The translations under genes were made by a program, and so were the position numbers. A stretch of DNA of 5,991 nucleotides from Chloroflexota bacterium (GTDB lineage: Bacteria; Chloroflexota; Anaerolineae; UBA1429), in NCBI GenBank assembly GCA_012513725.1, contig JAAZBQ010000389.1:1-5991 (forward strand). The letters run 5' to 3'. Shown piece after piece: positions 1 through 4,871 of this stretch (its first letter is position 1; every line of letters begins with the position of its first letter). Below the pieces are notes generated by a model, which was given only the letters and a program-made list of their open reading frames with translations, made no database searches and had not been told where the DNA came from.

Positions 1-257
1 ACGGCGTTCAGGGTGACGAACCGCGAGCGGGTGGTGTTGGCGATCACCATGGCCAGGGTGGTCTTGCCGGTGCCCGGAGGGCCGCAGAGGATGAGGGAGG
101 AGAGTTGGTCCGCCTGAATGGCGCGCCGCAGGAGCCGCCCGGGACCCAGGACGTGGTCCTGGCCGACGAACTCGTCCAGGGTGCGCGGGCGCATGCGGGC
201 GGCCAGGGGCGCGGTGCGCTCGGCCTCTTCTCTTCTGGCGTGGCGGAACAGGTCCAT
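1..257 (-). CDS. rarA: Replication-associated recombination protein RarA (MgsA) AAA+ ATPase, N-terminal part
   Basis: The RarA/MgsA/WRNIP1 family are AAA+ ATPases related to clamp loaders that act at stalled replication forks in the cytoplasm. Only the first 85 codons are in the window; the gene runs off the left edge, against a full family length of roughly 400-450 residues. The translation opens MDLFRHARREE, followed by PLAARMRPRTLDEFVGQ at about residues 17-32, the family's N-terminal signature. A Walker A motif GPPGTGKTT lies at residues 59-67, with the ATP-binding lysine at 65. The ATG at 257 is supported by AGGA on the minus strand (266-269, about 8 bases upstream) and by a promoter at 302-330. 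The gene is divergent from the MazG-like gene. Walker B, sensor and C-terminal domains are outside the window. RuvB or DnaX could share the Walker A, but the N-terminal signature favours RarA. Confidence 0.9.
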   Translation of the reverse strand, partial: MDLFRHARREEAERTAPLAARMRPRTLDEFVGQDHVLGPGRLLRRAIQADQLSSLILCGPPGTGKTTLAMVIANTTRSRFVTLNA

Positions 258-301
258 GGGGCATATCCTACGGGTGCACAGAGCGGTTCCCTCTGCCCCC
301 T

Positions 302-330
302 ATTCTAGGCCCAGGCGCCCGCCGGGCCAA
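302..330 (-). promoter_or_regulatory. Sigma70-type promoter for rarA
   Basis: Read on the minus strand, a -35 box TTGGCC (325-330) is followed by exactly 17 bases and then a -10 box TAGAAT (302-307). The spacing is ideal and the -10 differs from TATAAT at one position. Transcription would start near 295 and give a leader of roughly 38 nt before the rarA ATG. This is a pattern match, not a measured start site. Confidence 0.6.
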
Positions 331-398
331 GGTCCCCGGGGGCGGCGGTACGGCCCGCACGAGAACGCGGCTCCCTGCCCGAAGGTAGAACGGGCCAG

Positions 399-427
399 TT
401 GCCTCCTGGCGACCTGCCGGGTACCAT
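399..427 (+). promoter_or_regulatory. Sigma70-type promoter for the MazG-like gene
   Basis: A TTGCCT -35 box (399-404), a 17-base spacer and a TACCAT -10 box (422-427) point rightward. Transcription would begin near 434 and leave about 50 nt before the ATG at 484. Each box matches consensus at four of six positions, so this is moderate evidence. It may also serve the DUF2085 gene downstream, since no terminator separates the two. Confidence 0.45.
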
Positions 428-483
428 CCGGGTGCGCGCGGCGAGCCACCGATCCCCTCGCCGCGATCCGCCGAGGAGGCGCG

Positions 484-843
484 ATGGGCCGGATTGTCCA
501 CCACAAGCTGGTGCGAGACCGCATCCCCGAGATCATCCGCGCCGCCGGGCAGGACTGCGCGACGCGGGTGCTCACGGACACCGAGTACGTCCCCGCCCTC
601 CTCGCCAAGGCGCTGGAGGAGGTGCGCGAACTCGCCGAGGCGGCTCCTGCGGAGCGCATCGTGGAGCTCGGCGACGTCCGCGAGGTGCTGGACGCCCTGA
701 TGGCCGCGTGGGGGATCGACGAGGGGGAAGTCGCCCGGATCCAGGCCGAGCGCAGGGAGGAGCGCGGGGGGTTCGGGACGCGCATCTTCCTGGAGTGGAC
801 CGAGGACGGCAGGGAAACGCCCGGCCACTCGCCAGGGGAGTGA
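484..843 (+). CDS. MazG-superfamily house-cleaning NTP pyrophosphohydrolase (COG4997-like)
   Basis: A 119-residue cytoplasmic protein. It opens with HHKLVRDRIPEII (residues 6-18), the hallmark of the small MazG-like group annotated as predicted noncanonical NTP pyrophosphatase, and ends with RGGFGTRIFLEW (94-105), also typical of the group. The MazG-type metal-binding pattern is visible: EEVRE at 45-49 (EExxE) and ELGD at 61-64 (ExxD), which would hold Mg2+ for pyrophosphate release from a nucleoside triphosphate. The exact substrate is unknown. The ATG at 484 is chosen because GAGGAGG (473-479) lies just upstream and the KLVRDR motif follows at once; the open frame continues further upstream, but that part has no family similarity. 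It is divergent from rarA and 55 bases upstream of the DUF2085 gene. A HisE-like phosphoribosyl-ATP pyrophosphatase is a less likely alternative, because KLVRDRIP and the C-terminal signature fit COG4997 better. Confidence 0.85.
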   Translation: MGRIVHHKLVRDRIPEIIRAAGQDCATRVLTDTEYVPALLAKALEEVRELAEAAPAERIVELGDVREVLDALMAAWGIDEGEVARIQAERREERGGFGTRIFLEWTEDGRETPGHSPGE

Positions 844-898
844 GCAACCCCGCTTGCGGCGGCGCGTATAGTCTACGAGCTAACGAGATGCGAGGAAC

Positions 899-1582
899 GT
901 GGAGATCATCTGGTTCTTTCTCAGCGGCGTCTGCCACCAGATCCCTGAACGCTCGCTGCACTTTGGCGGGCAGCCCCTGCCCCTGTGCGCGCGCTGCACG
1001 GGGACGTTCCTCGGGGCGCTGACGGGGCTGCTGGTGCTGTGGGCCATCGGTCACGGGCGCAGGAGCCGGCTGCCGGGGCCGTGGACCTTTGGGCTGCTGG
1101 GCCTGCTGGTGGGCGTGTGGGGCCTGGACGGGCTGAACTCCTTTGCCCAACTGGCCCTGGGTCGCGCGCCCCTGTACGAACCGAGCAACACCCTGCGGCT
1201 GGCCACGGGGCTGGGGCTGGGGATCGCGCTGGCCGGGGTGCTGTATCCCACCTACCACTATGCGCTCTGGCGCGAGCGGGACGAGCGCAGCGCCCTCGGG
1301 GGGCCCTGGGCGCTGCCGGCCCTCTACGCGGGAGCCCTGGTGATGGGGGGGCTCCTCCTGGCCTGGTCCGGCGCGCCGTACGCCCTGTGGGCGACGCTGG
1401 CCACCGGGGCCACGGCCACGGTACTCGCCCTGGTGAACGGCGCCATGCTGGCCCTGCTGCTCCACCGGGAGGGGGTTGCCCGGCGATGGGCAGAGGTGTT
1501 ACCTTACTGGGCGGGCGGGCTGGTCCTGGCGCTCGGCGAAACCGGCACCCTGGCGATCATCCGGCGACTGCTGGGCGCTTGA
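899..1582 (+). CDS. DUF2085 family multi-pass membrane protein
   Basis: A 227-residue integral membrane protein of unknown function. The N-terminus carries the DUF2085 signature: VCHQIPERS at residues 11-19 and PLCARCTG at 28-35, giving C12, H13, C30 and C33. It continues through DGLNS (77-81) and TLRLATGLGLG (98-108), also typical of the family. About six hydrophobic segments are visible, near 36-51, 61-78, 99-117, 137-156, 160-187 and 201-222. Many DUF2085 proteins end after the first half, so the C-terminal 90 or so residues are an extension. The conserved Cys/His set could bind a metal, which is an inference. The GTG start at 899 is the only in-frame start codon between an upstream stop (881-883) and the signature. 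GAGGA at 892-896 is its Shine-Dalgarno, with unusually short spacing of 2 bases, so translation may be weak. Its stop abuts the -35 region of the next promoter. Confidence 0.82.
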   Translation: MEIIWFFLSGVCHQIPERSLHFGGQPLPLCARCTGTFLGALTGLLVLWAIGHGRRSRLPGPWTFGLLGLLVGVWGLDGLNSFAQLALGRAPLYEPSNTLRLATGLGLGIALAGVLYPTYHYALWRERDERSALGGPWALPALYAGALVMGGLLLAWSGAPYALWATLATGATATVLALVNGAMLALLLHREGVARRWAEVLPYWAGGLVLALGETGTLAIIRRLLGA

Positions 1583-1586
1583 CACC

Positions 1587-1616
1587 TTGAAAACGGAGCG
1601 GACGCTGTTGTATAAT
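1587..1616 (+). promoter_or_regulatory. Strong sigma70-type promoter of the DUF4013 operon
   Basis: TTGAAA (1587-1592), an 18-base spacer and a perfect TATAAT (1611-1616) make this the best promoter in the window. It starts five bases after the DUF2085 stop codon. Transcription is expected near 1623, about 232 nt before the first DUF4013 start codon. A TTGACA at 1579-1584 is also present but lies too far from the -10 (26 bases). Confidence 0.8.
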
Positions 1617-1622
1617 GCCGCG

Positions 1623-1854
1623 CAGTGTGCCCTGCAGACAGTGGCCCTATTGTGGAGCATGGGCTGCCGGTGGCAAGCGGTCATTGCCCTGCCAGCCGGC
1701 GGCCGGTTCGGCGGTGTAGCGATAGCAGCGCGTCGTATCCCGTAACGGGCCGGGCGCCATCTGAACGTATTCCGGGTCCCTAGCATCCATGGATGGGCGC
1801 TCGCCCTCGGGCGCGTCCACCGGTCTGACGCCTCGTGAAGAAAGGGAGAGGAAA
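1623..1854 (+). promoter_or_regulatory. Long structured 5' leader of the DUF4013 operon
   Basis: About 232 nt lie between the predicted transcription start and the ATG at 1855, with no convincing gene. The main element is a stem of 14 pairs (one G-T wobble, one bulged G at 1695): GGCTGCCGGTGGCA (1662-1675) with 1690-1704, around a 14-nt loop. A competing hairpin, 1641-1647 with 1661-1667, shares bases with the foot of that stem, so the two cannot form together. Smaller hairpins occur at 1739-1749 (CCCG/CGGG) and 1803-1814 (CGCC/GGCG). A perfect 12-base palindrome CATCCATGGATG lies at 1784-1795. A purine-rich Shine-Dalgarno (AAGGGAGAGG, about 1842-1851) precedes the start. I do not recognise a known riboswitch, 6S RNA or SRP RNA core. 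It could be a regulatory leader, a separate small RNA or simply a long untranslated region. Confidence 0.5.
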
Positions 1855-2487
1855 ATGGACATCGGCAGAGCGTACACCTACATGTTCGACGACGAGGACT
1901 GGCTGAAAAAGCTAGCCATCGGCGGCCTCGTCATGTTGATCCCCATCCTGAACTTTGTGGCCCTGGGCTATGCCATCCGGGCCCTGCGCAACGCCCGTGA
2001 TGGCCAGGCGCTGCCCCTCCCCGAGTGGGATGACTGGGGAGACGACTTTGTACGCGGGCTCCTGATCACCATCGCCACGTTCATCTACTCGCTGCCGGCG
2101 ATCATCGCCATCCTGCTAGGCGTGGTGTTTGCCGGCGTGTTTGACGAGCAGGCCTGCATGTGGGCCGGCTACTGCCCCGGCATCCTGTGGTCCATCCTGG
2201 TCGCCTTTATCACGCCGGCCCTGTTCTTGCAGTACGCCAAGCACGACTCGTTCGGCTCCCTCTTCCGATTTGGAGAGATCTGGCGGATCGTCACGGACCA
2301 GTTCAGCACCTACCTGGTCGCTGTACTGATGGTCGCGGTCGCCTTTATCGTCGCCGGCGTGATCGGCTCGGTGGCCTGCGGCATCGGTGCGGCCTGGACC
2401 TCCTTCTGGGCCTACCTGGTGCAGTCGCACTTGATGGCCCAGCTGCAGCCGGGTACGCCGGCGGTCGAGACCGGCGCGGGGATCTAG
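1855..2487 (+). CDS. DUF4013 domain membrane protein, first paralogue
   Basis: A 210-residue integral membrane protein of unknown function. The start MDIGRAYTYMFDDEDWLKK and the motif PLPEWDDWG at 54-62 are the DUF4013 signature. Hydrophobic segments lie near 20-46, 66-95, 108-126 and 151-192 (probably two spans). The charged motif between the first two is probably a short loop at the membrane surface. The ATG at 1855 is chosen because the purine-rich Shine-Dalgarno ends a few bases upstream and the next gene begins with the same MDIGRA; an in-frame ATG at 1789 would add 22 unrelated residues and has no ribosome site. Unlike its neighbour it has two cysteines in the middle region, C101 and C107, plus C175 in a CGIGA motif both copies share. 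It is the first gene after a strong promoter and a long leader, and is probably cotranscribed with the second copy. Confidence 0.85.
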   Translation: MDIGRAYTYMFDDEDWLKKLAIGGLVMLIPILNFVALGYAIRALRNARDGQALPLPEWDDWGDDFVRGLLITIATFIYSLPAIIAILLGVVFAGVFDEQACMWAGYCPGILWSILVAFITPALFLQYAKHDSFGSLFRFGEIWRIVTDQFSTYLVAVLMVAVAFIVAGVIGSVACGIGAAWTSFWAYLVQSHLMAQLQPGTPAVETGAGI

Positions 2488-2540
2488 AGCCGCAGAGTCC
2501 AGCCTGTTCACGACGCGTTCAGACCGGGGACGCGGATGCC

Positions 2541-2575
2541 GTGCGCCGTGGTGCACCCGGCGGCCACGTGCGCGC
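2541..2575 (+). repeat. Stable hairpin between the two DUF4013 genes
   Basis: GTGCGCCGTGG (2541-2551) pairs with 2564-2575 over 11 positions, with one bulged T at 2569, around a 12-nt loop. No T-run follows, so it is not a standard intrinsic terminator. In a bicistronic mRNA it could slow decay or set the ratio of the two products. In sequence this GC-rich, such a stem may also arise by chance. Confidence 0.35.
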
Positions 2576-2629
2576 TTGCACCGCTGATCGGGCGCAGTGT
2601 GTTCGGCCACAAGAGGAGACGACAACACC

Positions 2630-3271
2630 ATGGACATCGGCAGGGCATTTACCTACCCGTTCGAGGACAAGGACTGGCTCAAAAAGATCGCGATTGGCGG
2701 CGTGGTCACCATCGTGCCCATCGTGAACTTTATCGCCGTGGGCTATATGTTCCGTACCCTGCGCAACCTGCTCGAGGGGCAGGAGACGCCGCTGCCCGAG
2801 TGGGATGACTGGGGCGGGGATTTCATGCTGGGTCTCATCCCGGCCCTGGCGGGGATCGTCTACCAGATCCCCACCTGGATCCTATCGATGATCTCCGGCC
2901 TGTTCGGCGGCGGAGACAGCGCCATCGGCGCCCTGATGGGCGTCCTGTTCGGCTGCCTCTCGGCGATCTATGGCATCGCCCTGGCCGTGATCCTCCCGGC
3001 GATGTACATCCGCTACGCCCGATCGGGTGAGTTCAACACGTTCTTCCAGTTCCCCGAGGCAATCGCGTTCATCCGCGAGAACCTCAGCGAGTACATCATG
3101 GCCGTGCTGATGATCATCGTGGCCTTTATCGCCGCGGGCATCGTCGGCGGCATCGCCTGCGGCATCGGGGCGATCTTTACCACGTTCATCGCCATGCTGG
3201 TCACCGCGCACCTGTTGGCGCAGGTGGATCGCGGGCCGATGCCCACCCCGACGGACACCGGCACCTTTTAG
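2630..3271 (+). CDS. DUF4013 domain membrane protein, second paralogue
   Basis: A 213-residue membrane protein, a diverged duplicate of the preceding gene. By eye, 44 of the first 65 residues are identical, including MDIGRA, DWLKK, AIGG and PLPEWDDWG (54-62). The last membrane region also matches closely, with AVLM near 158-161 and ACGIGA at 176-181 in both copies. The middle (about 66-150) is much less alike: here it is a Gly-rich segment (LFGGGDSAIG, 91-100), with no counterpart of the C101/C107 pair. Membrane segments lie near 18-46, 66-90, 100-129 and 153-192. The ATG at 2630 matches the start of its paralogue; GAGGAG at 2613-2618 is the Shine-Dalgarno, with rather long spacing of 11 bases. 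It lies 142 bases after the first copy with no recognisable promoter between, and is followed by a strong terminator. Function is unknown. Confidence 0.85.
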   Translation: MDIGRAFTYPFEDKDWLKKIAIGGVVTIVPIVNFIAVGYMFRTLRNLLEGQETPLPEWDDWGGDFMLGLIPALAGIVYQIPTWILSMISGLFGGGDSAIGALMGVLFGCLSAIYGIALAVILPAMYIRYARSGEFNTFFQFPEAIAFIRENLSEYIMAVLMIIVAFIAAGIVGGIACGIGAIFTTFIAMLVTAHLLAQVDRGPMPTPTDTGTF

Positions 3272-3301
3272 ACGCTCCGCATTCTGACCTTACGGGCTCC
3301 C

Positions 3302-3340
3302 GCGCGCCGGAGGACATCGAGTCCTCCGGCGCGCTCTTTT
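3302..3340 (+). terminator. Intrinsic terminator closing the DUF4013 operon
   Basis: A perfect 14-bp GC-rich stem, GCGCGCCGGAGGAC (3302-3315) with its exact complement at 3321-3334, encloses the 5-nt loop ATCGA and is followed at once by TCTTTT (3335-3340). It lies 30 bases after the second DUF4013 stop codon and separates that unit from the mevalonate operon. Confidence 0.92.
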
Positions 3341-3411
3341 GTGGCGGCCGCCTGGACCCGCGCCCGCGAGGCTCCAAGAGCGCTTGGGTGGCCCTGGCAG
3401 CGGGGAGCGCG

Positions 3412-3427
3412 TCACCCGAATGGGTGA
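3412..3427. repeat. Inverted repeat TCACCC-N4-GGGTGA, possible operator
   Basis: TCACCC (3412-3417) and GGGTGA (3422-3427) are perfect inverted copies around GAAT. The repeat lies about 70 bases upstream of the TAGAAT -10 candidate for the HMG-CoA reductase gene, in otherwise empty intergenic sequence. It could be a regulator binding site. A related half-site, GGGTGG, occurs at 3385-3390. No regulator can be named from this. Confidence 0.3.
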
Positions 3428-3469
3428 GCGGGGCCTGCCGGGCGCAATCGGGTAGCATCTCGACACGCG

Positions 3470-3503
3470 TTGACAGGTTTTGGCAGCGGCGTGCGGGTAG
3501 AAT
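3470..3503 (+). promoter_or_regulatory. Candidate promoter of the mevalonate operon
   Basis: TAGAAT (3498-3503) is a good -10, identical to the -10 proposed for rarA. A perfect TTGACA lies at 3470-3475, but the gap between them is 22 bases, longer than the usual 16-19. TTGGCA at 3480-3485 is too close (12 bases). A promoter is needed here because a strong terminator precedes the operon; which upstream box is used is not clear. Transcription would start near 3510. Confidence 0.4.
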
Positions 3504-3563
3504 ACGGTCACCGTGGTGCGCGATCGCCACGCCGACCACCGCCAACCGAACGGAGAAGCCGCT

Positions 3564-4871
3564 GTGCCCGTTTCCCGACTGCCCGGCCTGCACCGCCTCA
3601 CCCTGCACGAGCGCGCGGAGCGCGTGGCCGCCTCGGCAGGCCTCGTCCCGGAGGAGATCGACGCGCTGGCCGGGGGCCGGGGGCTCTCGCCCGAGCAGGC
3701 CGACGCCATGATCGAGAACGTCATCGGCGTGTACGGGCTGCCCTTGGGCGTGGCCACCAACGTCGTGGTGAACGGACGCGACCACCTGGTGCCCATGGCC
3801 GTCGAGGAGCCCTCGGTGGTGGCCGGCCTCTCCTACGCCGCCCGGCTGGTGCGGGCCGGCGGGGGATTCTCCGCCAGCACCGACGAGCCGCAGATGATCG
3901 GCCAGATCCAGGTCCTGGACCTGGCGGATCCCGCGGCGGCGCGCCTGCGCCTCCTGGCGGCCCGGGAGGAGCTGCTGGCCCTGGCCGACGCGCAGGATCC
4001 CGTCTTGACCGGCCTGGGCGGCGGCGCCCGGGACGTGGAGGTGCGCCTCCTCGCCGAGAGCCCCGTGGGCCCGATGCTGGCCGTGCACCTGGTGTACGAC
4101 ACCCGCGACGCCATGGGCGCCAACGCGGTGAACACCGCGCTGGAAGCCCTCGCCCCGGCCGTCGAGCGGATTTCGGGCGGACGGGTGGGCCTGCGTATAC
4201 TGAGTAACCTCGCTGATCGGCGCCTGGCCCGCGCCTGGTGCAGGGTGCCCCGGGCCGAACTAGCCCTCGAAGGGCTGGCGGGCGACGAGGGGGTGGGGCG
4301 CATCGTGGAGGCGTACGCCTTTGCCGCCGCGGACCCCTACCGCGCCGCCACCCACAACAAGGGGATCATGAACGGCGTGGACGCCGTGGCGCTGGCCACC
4401 GGGAACGACTGGCGGGCCCTGGAAGCGGGCGCCCACGCATATGCATCCCGGGATGGCCGCTATCGCCCGCTAACCACCTGGGAGCGGGACGCCGCGGGCG
4501 ACCTGGTGGGATCCATCGAATTCCCCATGGCCGCGGGCACCTTTGGTGGGGCCACGCGGTCGCATCCCCTGGCGCGGCTGGGGCTCCGGATCCTCGGGGT
4601 GGAGGGCGCCCGGCAGCTGGCCGAGGTGCTGGCTGCCGTGGGGCTGGGCCAGAATCTCGCCGCGCTGCGCGCCCTGGCCATGGAGGGCATCCAGCGGGGA
4701 CACATGAAGCTGCACGCCCGGCAGGTGGCCATGGCCGCCGGCGCCAGTGGCGCGCTCATCGAGGCCGTCACGGCGCGGCTGATCGCCGAGGGCACCATCC
4801 GCGTGGACCGCGCGGAGGCCATCCTGGCCGAGTTGCGGGCGGATGACGAGGCACGTTCGGGAGGTAAATAG
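3564..4871 (+). CDS. mvaA: Hydroxymethylglutaryl-CoA reductase, class II
   Basis: Interconverts HMG-CoA and mevalonate with NAD(P)H in the cytoplasm. The 435 residues are close to the usual class II length of about 430. Visible motifs are ENVIGVYGLPLG (51-62), AVEEPSVVAG (79-88), DAMGAN (182-187) in the dinucleotide-binding region, THNKGIMNG around 266, GNDWRA around 282 and GHMKLHAR from 379. The catalytic set is complete: E82, K266, D282 and H380, one less at each place than E83, K267, D283 and H381 of the Pseudomonas mevalonii enzyme as I recall its numbering. GTG 3564 is preferred as start because GGAGAA (3552-3557) lies 6 bases upstream and the family N-terminus (SRLPGLHRLTLHERAERVA) follows directly. 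A GTG at 3513 would add 17 residues without a ribosome site. The next gene is HMG-CoA synthase, so a biosynthetic rather than degradative role is inferred. Confidence 0.95.
   Translation: MPVSRLPGLHRLTLHERAERVAASAGLVPEEIDALAGGRGLSPEQADAMIENVIGVYGLPLGVATNVVVNGRDHLVPMAVEEPSVVAGLSYAARLVRAGGGFSASTDEPQMIGQIQVLDLADPAAARLRLLAAREELLALADAQDPVLTGLGGGARDVEVRLLAESPVGPMLAVHLVYDTRDAMGANAVNTALEALAPAVERISGGRVGLRILSNLADRRLARAWCRVPRAELALEGLAGDEGVGRIVEAYAFAAADPYRAATHNKGIMNGVDAVALATGNDWRALEAGAHAYASRDGRYRPLTTWERDAAGDLVGSIEFPMAAGTFGGATRSHPLARLGLRILGVEGARQLAEVLAAVGLGQNLAALRALAMEGIQRGHMKLHARQVAMAAGASGALIEAVTARLIAEGTIRVDRAEAILAELRADDEARSGGK
4859..4864 (+). promoter_or_regulatory. Ribosome binding site that decides the TTG start of HMG-CoA synthase
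   Basis: GGGAGG sits inside the last codons of the reductase gene, 7 bases before TTG 4872 and 16 bases before the first in-frame ATG (4881). The spacing favours the TTG. Confidence 0.75.

Noticed and set aside
118..483. Upstream extension of the MazG-like gene to 118
   Set aside because: It would run antisense through rarA and its promoter, and the added residues show no family similarity; ATG 484 has a strong ribosome site.
268..1465. Long open frames on the minus strand opposite the MazG-like and DUF2085 genes
   Set aside because: They lie antisense to genes with clear family motifs, have low-complexity Arg/Pro/Gly-rich translations, and are expected by chance in GC-rich coding DNA.
1579..1616. 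TTGACA at 1579-1584 as the -35 box for TATAAT at 1611
   Set aside because: The 26-base gap is too long; TTGAAA at 1587 with 18 bases fits.
1700..1722. GGTTCG in the leader as a tRNA T-arm
   Set aside because: No acceptor stem, D-arm or anticodon arm can be built around it.
1623..1800. 6S RNA or SRP RNA gene behind the strong promoter
   Set aside because: I could not find the long closing stem with a central bubble of 6S RNA, or the conserved SRP apical loop. A covariance-model search would settle it.
1789..1854. ATG 1789 as start of the first DUF4013 gene
   Set aside because: No ribosome site precedes it, the added 22 residues are absent from the paralogue, and ATG 1855 has a strong purine-rich site and matches the paralogue start.
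3513..3563. GTG 3513 as start of HMG-CoA reductase, perhaps on a leaderless mRNA from the TAGAAT at 3498
   Set aside because: The extra 17 residues do not resemble the family N-terminus, and GTG 3564 has a well-spaced GGAGAA. A leaderless alternative cannot be fully excluded.
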